DNA from: Bacteroides sp. 43_108 | Lineage (GTDB): Bacteria > Bacteroidota > Bacteroidia > Bacteroidales > Bacteroidaceae | DNA: 7,243 nt | Direction of reading: 5' to 3' | NCBI GenBank assembly: GCA_001915545.1 | Contig: MNQS01000169.1 | Coordinates: forward strand, 1 to 7,243 | Shown: piece by piece, positions 1 to 6,900 of the stretch | Layout: each line of letters opens with the position of its first letter | Position numbering within the stretch: the stretch's first letter is position 1 | The notes under the pieces: model-generated | What the model was told of the DNA's origin: nothing | Databases searched by the model: none | The model's input: the letters and a program-made list of their open reading frames with translations, nothing else | Translations under genes and position numbers: made by a program

Positions 1-1
1 A

Positions 2-124
2 GGATTGTCAAAGGAACACAAGTACATTGACAGCATCACACTGAACGGTGAACCCTATACAAAGAATTATATCTCGCATGAAGATATTTTGAAGGGTGGA
101 ACTTTGGTGTATAAGATGAAATAA
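2..124 (+). CDS. C-terminal end of a GH92-family alpha-mannosidase (partial)
   Basis: Only the last 40 codons and the TAA stop are in the window; the gene starts left of it. The readable tail includes SITLNGEPYTKNYISHEDI and ends GGTLVYKMK. This matches my memory of GH92 C-termini, where a Y-I-x-S-x-x-L-N-G segment is followed by I-x-H-x-D-I-x-x-G-G-x-L and a final hydrophobic strand. GH92 enzymes are calcium-dependent inverting exo-alpha-mannosidases, periplasmic or surface-attached in Bacteroides, acting on N-glycans and yeast mannan. None of the catalytic residues is in the window, so activity and linkage specificity cannot be judged. The gene points towards the SusC/SusD operon (convergent) and is closed by the hairpin at 141-191, so it belongs to a different transcription unit. 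The family call rests on a short segment; another glycosidase with a similar C-terminal strand is possible but less likely. Confidence 0.8.
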   Translation, partial: GLSKEHKYIDSITLNGEPYTKNYISHEDILKGGTLVYKMK

Positions 125-140
125 GGAATCTACCTCATTA

Positions 141-191
141 CAGGAAGAGGGTATAACAGCCGGCTCCGGCTATATACCCTCTTCCTGTTTT
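141..191 (+). terminator. Strong intrinsic terminator after the GH92-like gene
   Basis: A perfect 15-bp stem pairs 141-155 (CAGGAAGAGGGTATA) with 173-187 (TATACCCTCTTCCTG). Inside it a second GC-rich stem pairs AGCCG (158-162) with CGGCT (167-171) around a GCTC loop, leaving a small 2-by-1 internal bulge. The stem is followed at once by TTTT (188-191) and then CTGCTCC. It starts 17 nt after the stop codon at 122-124. The T-tract is on the plus-strand side only; the other flank gives TAATGAGG on the minus strand, so the element should terminate plus-strand transcription mainly. Confidence 0.93.
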
Positions 192-311
192 CTGCTCCTG
201 ATGCTTTCCAAAGGATCATAATGCTCCAGGTATCATGTCCTTATCCATGAAACATGATCATTATCTGCATAACTTCTGCTTTAGATATCTTGTAACTGCC
301 ATATTAAATTA

Positions 312-354
312 TTGCCATGGACCATGTCAAGTCAGAGCATGGTACAATGGGCAA
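312..354. repeat. Imperfect inverted repeat in the intergenic region
   Basis: ACCATG (321-326) pairs with CATGGT (338-343) across an 11-nt loop. The outer arms TTGCC (312-316) and GGCAA (350-354) can pair as well, with ATGG facing ACAATG between the two stems. No T-tract follows on either strand, so it is not a standard terminator. It may be a chance structure or a weak transcript-end or stability element. Confidence 0.35.
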
Positions 355-395
355 CACAAAAATACAACTCTCATATTTGCTCAATCCAAACTTTA

Positions 396-427
396 TTGCG
401 TTATTTGCGTTACATGTTTTATGTAAC
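396..427. repeat. Tandem 9-bp direct repeat running into a small hairpin
   Basis: TTGCGTTA occurs at 396-403 and again at 405-412, giving a period of 9 bp. The second copy overlaps a perfect inverted repeat: GTTACAT (409-415) pairs with ATGTAAC (421-427) around the loop GTTTT. The function is unknown. A protein-binding site, a recombination remnant or chance in AT-rich DNA are all possible. Confidence 0.4.
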
Positions 428-516
428 ATAAAAACAGCAATGAAGAATATTCCTACTAATCCATTTTTAATAACCGGTTACCAAGGACCCGACTATTTCT
501 GTGACCGCGAAAATGC

Positions 517-1164
517 TTAGTGTGAAATAGAAACTTGAAAGAGCTTGAACACCTGATCCACAGAACCGAAATCTATCTTATTTTCTTCGATGTATCGGTT
601 CCATCGGACTTGTTGTTTTTTAGGGAAAAGCTTTAAAAAACTCTTCTTGTTATAAAAGCGTTTCGTTTTTTTACCTACACTAACTTCGTAGGTTTTATTA
701 ATTCCGGTAACGATACGTTGGGCGTCCTGTATGCCACCGGATAACCCTGTACCTGTTAATCCTGAATAGTTATCCACGGAAGCCGTTTGTGTAGTTCCTC
801 CATACGAAATCTTTTTGGGGGCTCTTCGTGTATCACTTGTATAGATTACATTGAATTTGGGCTGAGCTTGGATTACCTCTACCGCTTCTTGCTTTCCTAT
901 CAAGAAACTTCTGTTGCCTATGCGAAGCACCGCTATCAATTCCGGATCAGAAAACTCCTTTTCTTGTTGTTCCGGATCTTTAAAGACATAATGTTTCTTT
1001 ATCAGATCATAATTGACCGGAGCCGTAAACTGTCTTCCATCTTTATATACAATCAAGCAATCTTGAAATTCATCAAACAGATAAGAGGAATTGTCCTTAG
1101 TATTTTGCGCAAACAGACCCACACAGAATATCCATATCCCTAACCAACATAAAATCAGTCTCAT
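517..1164 (-). CDS. Secreted Bacteroidales protein of unknown function, 215 aa
   Basis: I cannot assign a function. Residues 1-20 form a Sec signal peptide: M-R, then a hydrophobic Leu/Ile/Trp-rich core ending GLFAQ, with cleavage expected after A19 or Q20. No lipobox Cys follows, so a periplasmic or secreted location is expected. The N-terminal half (about 28-105) contains DEFQD...YKDGRQ...VNYDL and later LRIGNRSFLIGK. From memory this resembles a widespread Bacteroidales family in which an 'EF..G.v..KDG......LNY' segment is followed by a strand reading 'I..V.IG.R.F'. The middle (115-150) is Gly/Ser/Thr-rich and probably disordered. The C-terminal part (about 160-215) is Lys-rich and helical, with FYNKKSFLKLFPKKQ followed by an ENKIDFG turn. 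The ATG at 1162-1164 is the only start that leaves an intact signal peptide. The gene begins 84 nt after the upstream lipoprotein gene, with a terminator-like hairpin between them, so it may be expressed separately or by read-through. Confidence 0.85.
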   Translation of the reverse strand: MRLILCWLGIWIFCVGLFAQNTKDNSSYLFDEFQDCLIVYKDGRQFTAPVNYDLIKKHYVFKDPEQQEKEFSDPELIAVLRIGNRSFLIGKQEAVEVIQAQPKFNVIYTSDTRRAPKKISYGGTTQTASVDNYSGLTGTGLSGGIQDAQRIVTGINKTYEVSVGKKTKRFYNKKSFLKLFPKKQQVRWNRYIEENKIDFGSVDQVFKLFQVSISH

Positions 1165-1191
1165 ATATTTTCAGTTAATAGTTTATCTCAA

Positions 1192-1220
1192 GAAAGGGTG
1201 AGCCTGAAGCCCACCCTTTC
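1192..1220 (-). terminator. Hairpin between the lipoprotein and the 215-aa gene; probable partial terminator
   Basis: A perfect 9-bp inverted repeat pairs GAAAGGGTG (1192-1200) with CACCCTTTC (1212-1220). After one A/C mismatch, GC (1202-1203) can also pair with GC (1209-1210), leaving a 5-nt loop. Read on the minus strand it lies 28 nt after the lipoprotein stop and is followed by TTGAGATAAAC. The only U-run is the TTTC that belongs to the stem, so termination is probably incomplete. It could instead stabilise the 3' end of the SusC/SusD/lipoprotein mRNA after processing. Confidence 0.6.
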
Positions 1221-1248
1221 ATTTATTATAAAAAAGAATTCACCTGCA

Positions 1249-1974
1249 TTACGGAAGGAAAGTAACACGTACTTCATACATACGCTGATGTTGCTCCACT
1301 CCAGCAGGGCGATGAGCGATATTCTTCACCAGATAACGACGAGGCTTGGTAAAATCTCCCGGCATACCCAATTTAGGAGAGTCACCTACGGGTTCTACCG
1401 TACAGACAGAATAGCTTACCAGATAAAGTTCACCTATGATTTCATTCTTTCTAACAGGAAGAACTACATATTGTGAACGGTTATCAACAGGATTCACCAA
1501 TTCAAAGTCACCGGAAAACTTACTGCCATCAAACAAGAACCCCTTGTTAGCTGTCGAATATTGTACATCCGAAGCGGCATATACGTTTAATACATACACC
1601 TTGCCATCAGGCGCACTGCTATCGGATTCTATTGTTTCCGAACCTTCCACTTTTATTGATTCTCCGGCAGCCACAACTTTCCCATCCGGCATGGTATAGG
1701 GAGCCCCCGTTCTGTTAACCCACGTAAAAACGTCAGAACTTCCAATCAAACGAGTATCAATATAATTGTCCACCCATTTGTTCCAGTTAACTGCATAAAT
1801 CTTGTCATTAAACAATTCCCGGGCTTTTAACTCGATTTTGCTTACCCCTACTTCTGAATAAACAGATTCCGGTGCCTCTTCATAAGTCAATCCGGCAGTA
1901 CAACTAGAAATAACTGATGCACTGCACAACACAGCTGCACCTATACATATTTTATTTAGCAATTTATTCATCAT
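1249..1974 (-). CDS. PUL-associated lipoprotein of unknown function, 241 aa (third gene of the SusC/SusD operon)
   Basis: I do not recognise a named family. The N-terminus is a lipoprotein signal: K4 and K8, a hydrophobic core, then the lipobox I22-S23-S24-C25, so lipid attachment at C25 is expected. The mature start reads TAGLTYEEAPES, with acidic residues soon after the Cys, weakly compatible with surface export. The rest alternates short hydrophobic and polar segments, as in a beta-rich fold. Aromatic residues cluster at about 60-88 (NWNKWVDNY and FTWVNRTG), and paired strands follow at about 125-190 (KVYVLNVYAA, GELYLVSYSV). It ends in a terminal strand, MYEVRVTFLP. The gene starts 12 nt after the SusD-like stop, behind an A-rich leader (AAAAAAGATAG). 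Two adjacent ATG codons (1974 and 1971) are equivalent starts. Its position is that of SusE/SusF-type surface glycan-binding proteins, though at 241 aa it is short for a multi-domain one. A binding or accessory role is inferred from context only. Confidence 0.88.
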   Translation of the reverse strand: MMNKLLNKICIGAAVLCSASVISSCTAGLTYEEAPESVYSEVGVSKIELKARELFNDKIYAVNWNKWVDNYIDTRLIGSSDVFTWVNRTGAPYTMPDGKVVAAGESIKVEGSETIESDSSAPDGKVYVLNVYAASDVQYSTANKGFLFDGSKFSGDFELVNPVDNRSQYVVLPVRKNEIIGELYLVSYSVCTVEPVGDSPKLGMPGDFTKPRRYLVKNIAHRPAGVEQHQRMYEVRVTFLP

Positions 1975-1986
1975 AACTATCTTTTT

Positions 1987-3972
1987 TTAATTGTTATAGT
2001 TGAAGTTTTTCCATCCCGGATTCTGTTGCAATTGTGTATAGTCTCTCAACATGGACTGTGAAAATGGTACAAAGTAGTATCTTGCATCATCAAACTTTCT
2101 TTCATAATAAGAATACGGCATCTCAAAAGTCTGGAATTTAGGAGTAAAATATCCTTCACCACCCGGCTCTACAGGATAACCATTCTCACCAGCCTTTTCG
2201 CTTTCCATACCTTTACGGAAAATCCATAATCCTCTGGAAGGAGTATTCAACTCTTCAATAGTCGTTTTGCCTTCTGCTTCCCCCCAACGCAATAAATCGA
2301 AATAACGGAAGCCCGGACATTCAAATGCAAATTCCAAACGACGTTGCAGTTTCATTTCATTCCACAAATCATTGCCGTCATAATTAGGCAATCCGGCACG
2401 ATTACGGATTTCATTGATATAGCCTGCCGCATCGGTCTTGCCTAGTTTAATACTTGCCTCGGCACAATTCAGCAACACTTCCGCATACCGTACATTGAAA
2501 TAGCAAGTCTGACGCTGGGTGTCAAAATCCAAAGTCCCGTCCGTATTGATTTTATTAAACTGAGAGTACTTCCTTGAATAATAACCAGTTATTGTTTGTG
2601 CGGAAGCTCTGTTGATTGGTGCGGAATTTAAATTTTCCATCACTCTATACCCAGAATGTAAAGCACTGTATTTTAAGGTCTTTTCATCTAGTGTAGTATT
2701 GTCAATCCAAGTTTGAATAATATAACGTTCTTCTTCCGGTCCCATATATGCTCCATCGTAAGTAACTGTGGAATAGAAGCGGCTATCGCGATTCTTGAAC
2801 ATATCGCGATAATTAGCAGATTCTCCTTCTAATTCTCCTTCTGCATTTCTATGGATTCCCATGGCTTTTGCCTGTGAAGTTTCCCACCAATTTTTCCATT
2901 TGCCATCAGCGTCATCTTTCTGTAAATAACAGTCTACCAAATCCTGTGTAGGAAATAAACCTGAACGACGCCCGTAAGAATAAGTCGCATCTTCGGTTGC
3001 TCCATAATAATTCCCGTCAGGTCCGTTCTTTGCAGTTGGATTGAAACCACTACGTTGGTTTTCTTTAAACATGACCGGCCAAATTGACTCAACGCTTGTA
3101 TGTGACTCTGTTTTTGTGAACAGATCCTCATAATTCGGTTCCAAACTGTACTTGCCTATCAATCCTTTAGCTGCATTATAAGCCAATTCATAATAATGAT
3201 TTGCATTCTTCTCAAACTTGAACAAGCCTTCAGCATCATCCGAATATAGACCTTTGGCTGAAGCATCGGCCGCATTGGCTGCATATAAAGCCACGCGAGA
3301 GATGTATGCGTTAGCTACATCTTCATTTACCATACCAAGCGTATGCGTTCCACCATAAGCTTTAAAATAATCTACGGATTTCTGCAAATCGTCTAGAATA
3401 TTGTCGAAAATAGTTTCGCGTTTAGTACGAGGCAAATAGGTTTCATCTTCAATCGTTAACGCTTTGTCTACATAAGGAACGCTTCCCCAAAACTTTTCCA
3501 TGTCAAAATAAATAAAAGCACGGAAAAAGTAACATTCACCCAAGAATTGGTTCTTCTGAGCCTCTGTCAATATGCTGCTGGAAGAAATTTTTTCAATTCC
3601 AAGATTTACAGCACGAATGTTTTTATAAGCTCCACTCCATGGGGCGCTGAAACAAGTGATACCATTATTTTCATCATAAGTACGTTTGTTAAAATTGTAC
3701 TGTCGATACGTATCCCAGTCCTGTTCATAGTTTCCCTGACAGTTATCTGACCACTGTTCTGACTGGAAGGTGTCACCAGATGCCGATTGGGATATGAAAT
3801 AGAAATTGTTCACATAAGAACGAGCCAATTGAGGATTTTCCCAAAAGCGTTCTTCATCCACTTTTGTTGTAGGTTCTATTCCTAACGGATCACATGCAGT
3901 TGTTACTCCCATCATCGAAGAAAGAAATAACCCGGCCAGAATATATTTAGTTGTTTTATTTTTACGTTTCAT
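1987..3972 (-). CDS. SusD/RagB-family outer-membrane ligand-binding lipoprotein, 661 aa
   Basis: This is the surface lipoprotein that captures the ligand and forms the lid over its partner SusC-like barrel. With the ATG at 3970-3972 the protein begins MKRKNKTTKY, followed by a hydrophobic core and the lipobox T-T-A-C27. An in-frame TTG at 3979-3981 would add three residues, but it overlaps no better ribosome site and spoils the usual Met-Lys-Arg start. The N-terminal SusD-like region spans roughly 28-300 and includes AYKNIRAVNLGIEK and a GECYFFRAFIYFDMEKFWG helix. The C-terminal RagB/SusD domain has V494-R-Y-A-E-V-L-L-N-C-A-E-A (a TPR-like helix), the segment INEIRNRAGLP, G554-F-R-Y-F-D-L-L-R-W-G, and the terminal QLQQNPGW. 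All are in the family's order. At 661 aa it is at the long end for the family. It starts 12 nt after the SusC-like stop and precedes the small lipoprotein by 12 nt. Substrate cannot be read from the sequence. Confidence 0.97.
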   Translation of the reverse strand: MKRKNKTTKYILAGLFLSSMMGVTTACDPLGIEPTTKVDEERFWENPQLARSYVNNFYFISQSASGDTFQSEQWSDNCQGNYEQDWDTYRQYNFNKRTYDENNGITCFSAPWSGAYKNIRAVNLGIEKISSSSILTEAQKNQFLGECYFFRAFIYFDMEKFWGSVPYVDKALTIEDETYLPRTKRETIFDNILDDLQKSVDYFKAYGGTHTLGMVNEDVANAYISRVALYAANAADASAKGLYSDDAEGLFKFEKNANHYYELAYNAAKGLIGKYSLEPNYEDLFTKTESHTSVESIWPVMFKENQRSGFNPTAKNGPDGNYYGATEDATYSYGRRSGLFPTQDLVDCYLQKDDADGKWKNWWETSQAKAMGIHRNAEGELEGESANYRDMFKNRDSRFYSTVTYDGAYMGPEEERYIIQTWIDNTTLDEKTLKYSALHSGYRVMENLNSAPINRASAQTITGYYSRKYSQFNKINTDGTLDFDTQRQTCYFNVRYAEVLLNCAEASIKLGKTDAAGYINEIRNRAGLPNYDGNDLWNEMKLQRRLEFAFECPGFRYFDLLRWGEAEGKTTIEELNTPSRGLWIFRKGMESEKAGENGYPVEPGGEGYFTPKFQTFEMPYSYYERKFDDARYYFVPFSQSMLRDYTQLQQNPGWKNFNYNN

Positions 3973-3984
3973 ATTAACCAAGTT

Positions 3985-6900
3985 TTATAAAGTTACTGTT
4001 ACGCCCAAAGTATAAGAACGCTGGGTAGGATAGCTTCCCAAAGTACCATTGTTATTATAGATAGAAGCACCTGTAGTAATGAATTCGGGATCCTGCAAAT
4101 CTTTCAGTGGATAAGATTTTTTAGTCCAAGTAAATGCGTTAGTCACAACGAAACTTAAATCCAATCCTTGAATAACTGGTAGATTTTTCAAAACCGAACG
4201 TTTTAAGTCATAACGTAAACTGATATTTTTCAGTTTCAGGTAAGAGGCATCAAAAGACCAGATGTCAATGTAACTATATCCAAATCCATTGCCTTCAGGA
4301 ACCGGAGTTGGAAGAGCGGCGTCTACATCAGGGTTGCTCGGTGTATATGCATTCTGGAACGCGTATTGTCCGTAATTCCACATATAGCTTTGTTGGCTGC
4401 GGAGCGGAGAAGGCATAGCTCCCCTTGCACCGGTTGCTCCTTGGAAGAACAGTTCCAGATCGAATCCGTTCCAGTCGGCTCCTAAAGTTACACCAAATTG
4501 AGTATGTGGAGTAGACCCTTCCGCATTGAACACATAGTAATCATTTACACGACCATCACCATTTAAGTCCACCAAAGCCGGAGTTCCCAAAGTCATATTA
4601 TTGTTAGCGTGTAATAAGGAATTATACATTTTTTGCCATGACCCGTGTAATCCATTGGTCTTCAACCCATAAGGATATGTTATAGATTCTCCGTTTGTTA
4701 CATAAGGACGTTTGCCGATATTGTCGAATGTCGGAGTCCACCAGTCCGAATCAGAGCTGCTATGGCGAGTCACCCGTTCATCCCAATAAGAATAGTTTAC
4801 CCCTACACGATAACCGACTTTGCCAATCTTGTCTTGCCAGTTCAACGAAACTTCGAAACCTCCTTTTCGTGAAGTAGTGTACGGAGCATTAATTTTCGGA
4901 GTGTTCGGCATACCTAAAATATCTACCCGAATCATATCATCAGTCATGTCCATCACATCTCCTTTGTTCAAATATAAAAACGTATCGAATGATCCTGTCA
5001 AGCGGTCTTTCAAAAAGCCGAAATCCAGACCAATACCATACTGCTTACTGCTGGACCATTGTAAATTGTTTGCTACATCAGACTCGTACCATCCTACATT
5101 AGAAGCCATATTTTCTCCAAACAATATGCGGTTTGAACTCTGCGCATATTGGGTAAGGAAAGAAAATGGACTTCCCACTTCATTACCTACCAATCCAAAT
5201 CCGCCACGTAATTTTATCATATTAACAATGTTCGGATTCACCAAATTCTTGAACCAAACTTCATCGGACATCACCCAACCCAATGAGAAAGCCTGAAAAT
5301 ATCCCCAACGTTTATCCGGGCTATAACTCAAAGAACCATTGTAGTTAGCACTGTATTGGAACAGGTACTTATTGTCATAGTCGTAAGTAAAACGCCCGAT
5401 GTAAGAAGCAGAACCCCATTCTTCAGCAGAGCCACCGGCAGAAACTAATGTACCGCCTAGATCAAGCTGCGGAGCCAAAGTGGTAGGATATCCTTTTTTC
5501 TTTGCATCCGTCCAATTGCTCTTTCTTACCTGACTTTGATAGTTCACCATAGCAGATAGATTATGCTTTCCGAAAGAACGGGTATAATCAATCTGGAAAA
5601 TGCCGGTCAACAACTTATACTTATTCCATTTTTCATATAAGTTGGCGTTTTCAGGATTATAGGAAGAAACGGCAGTAGCATACGGATTGTCATAAACGCC
5701 TTCCTGATCATGGTTAAAATGACGCTGATGATAATAAGAAGTAGTGAAGTTCAAGCTAGCCTGTGCAGACAAGCCTTCCACCCAAGGCACACTCCATTTC
5801 AAAGCTGCATTCATCTGGAAGCGATAAGATTCTGTATTGTTGAAACCGTTGTTCAACTGCGCCTCCACAGATCCCTTTCTTGGCAGTCCGGTACTCCAGG
5901 CAGCCGGCCTCTTAGGCATCCAGTCACCATACATGGCATTGTTGAACACACCTTCACCATCGGCAGGTTTATTGTTGTTAGAAGTATTACCGTTCAAGTT
6001 GAAAGTAAATTTCAAACTCTTGTCGCTCAACAACATGGCGTCTGTGTTCAAAATCATGTTCACCTGTTCGTATGAATATTTATCACTGACACCATTTTGC
6101 TTCATATATCCCAAACTTGAATAATATTTGATACGTTCGCCACCACCACGCAGGCTGACATTAGTTTGATACATTGGCTGTGTATGATCAAACATATCCC
6201 ATGGGTCGTAAGAAGAATAGTAGTCCTGGATATTTTTACCTTGTGTCTTTAACGGATCGAACAAGTCGTTGATGTCTTGCAAAGAATACCCTAAATTATA
6301 TCTTTCGTTCACCAGGTTACGGATTTCTTCAAATCCGTATCCTTTCTGCCACAGATCGCCCATATAATATTTAGAAAGTTCTGTATCATTAAAAGTCGGA
6401 CTCTCCTGGAAACTTGCCAATTCCGCTTCATTACGTGCCAATGCGTACTCGTAACTACTCAATCCTTTGGGACGATAAGCAGGAGTCATGATAGACACTT
6501 TTTGGTTTAAAGTAATGGTAGGCGCGCCTTCCTGTCCACGCTTGGTAGCAATCACTACTACACCATTAGCGGCACGCGGACCATATACGGCAGTTGCAGC
6601 AGCGTCTTTCAAGATTGACATGGAAGCGATATCATCCGGACGCAAGCGATTGAAAAACTCATTACCTTGCCCCGAATCCATCACGACATCGTCAATGACA
6701 TACAAGATATTTTCACCGCCTCGAATCCAAATTCTGGCGTTTTCACCCGGCGCACCGGAAGCCTGTTGAGTTACCACACCGGTAACACGTCCTCCCAACC
6801 CTTCGGACATAGAAGCAACCGGTAACTTTGCCAATTCGGACATCTTTACGGTAGCGGCAGATGCAGTCATTGTTTTGGCTTTCTGAACACCACCATAACC

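Larger units (their letters stand above)
192..516. other. Convergent intergenic region, no credible gene
   Basis: This 325-nt AT-rich stretch lies between two convergent units. Two short open frames exist on the plus strand (235-426 and 317-520). They overlap each other, have Cys/Tyr/His-rich compositions unlike Bacteroides proteins, and show no recognisable motif, so I do not call them. Small repeats seen here are: ATCATGT (232-238) with ACATGAT (252-258); an imperfect inverted repeat at 312-354; two TTGCGTTA copies at 396-412; a hairpin at 409-427; and the palindrome TAACCGGTTA at 471-480. I found no match to the Bacteroides -7 element TAnnTTTG on either strand. No clear T-tailed terminator for the minus-strand gene ending at 517 could be found. 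Confidence 0.6.

Noticed and set aside
471..480. Palindrome TAACCGGTTA as a terminator for the 215-aa gene
   Set aside because: The symmetry does not extend beyond 10 bp, there is no loop and no T-tract follows on the minus strand, so it does not look like an intrinsic terminator.
235..520. Two overlapping short plus-strand open frames (235-426 and 317-520) in the intergenic region
   Set aside because: They overlap in different frames, have no recognisable motif, have a composition rich in Cys, Tyr and His, and lie directly after a strong terminator with no visible promoter.
787..1143. 118-codon plus-strand open frame antisense to the 215-aa secreted protein
   Set aside because: The minus-strand frame has a proper signal peptide and a family-like sequence, whereas the antisense product has a random-looking composition and no ribosome site.
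2934..3131. 65-codon minus-strand frame inside the SusD-like gene
   Set aside because: It lies in another frame of a continuous, well-supported SusD coding region; there is no sign of a frameshift there.
4543..4569. Dockerin or EF-hand calcium domain suggested by the D-L-N-G-D-G loop in the SusC-like protein
   Set aside because: A single DxNxDG loop within the barrel region is common in SusC proteins; there is no second repeat or helix pair to make a dockerin.
4820..5296. 158-codon plus-strand open frame antisense to the SusC-like gene
   Set aside because: It lies wholly within a strongly supported transporter gene, and its product has no family features. It is a by-product of the codon pattern on the other strand.
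5710..6124. Two overlapping plus-strand open frames (5710-6075 and 5837-6124) antisense to the SusC-like gene
   Set aside because: The same region reads as conserved barrel sequence on the minus strand; the antisense products overlap each other and lack recognisable domains or leaders.
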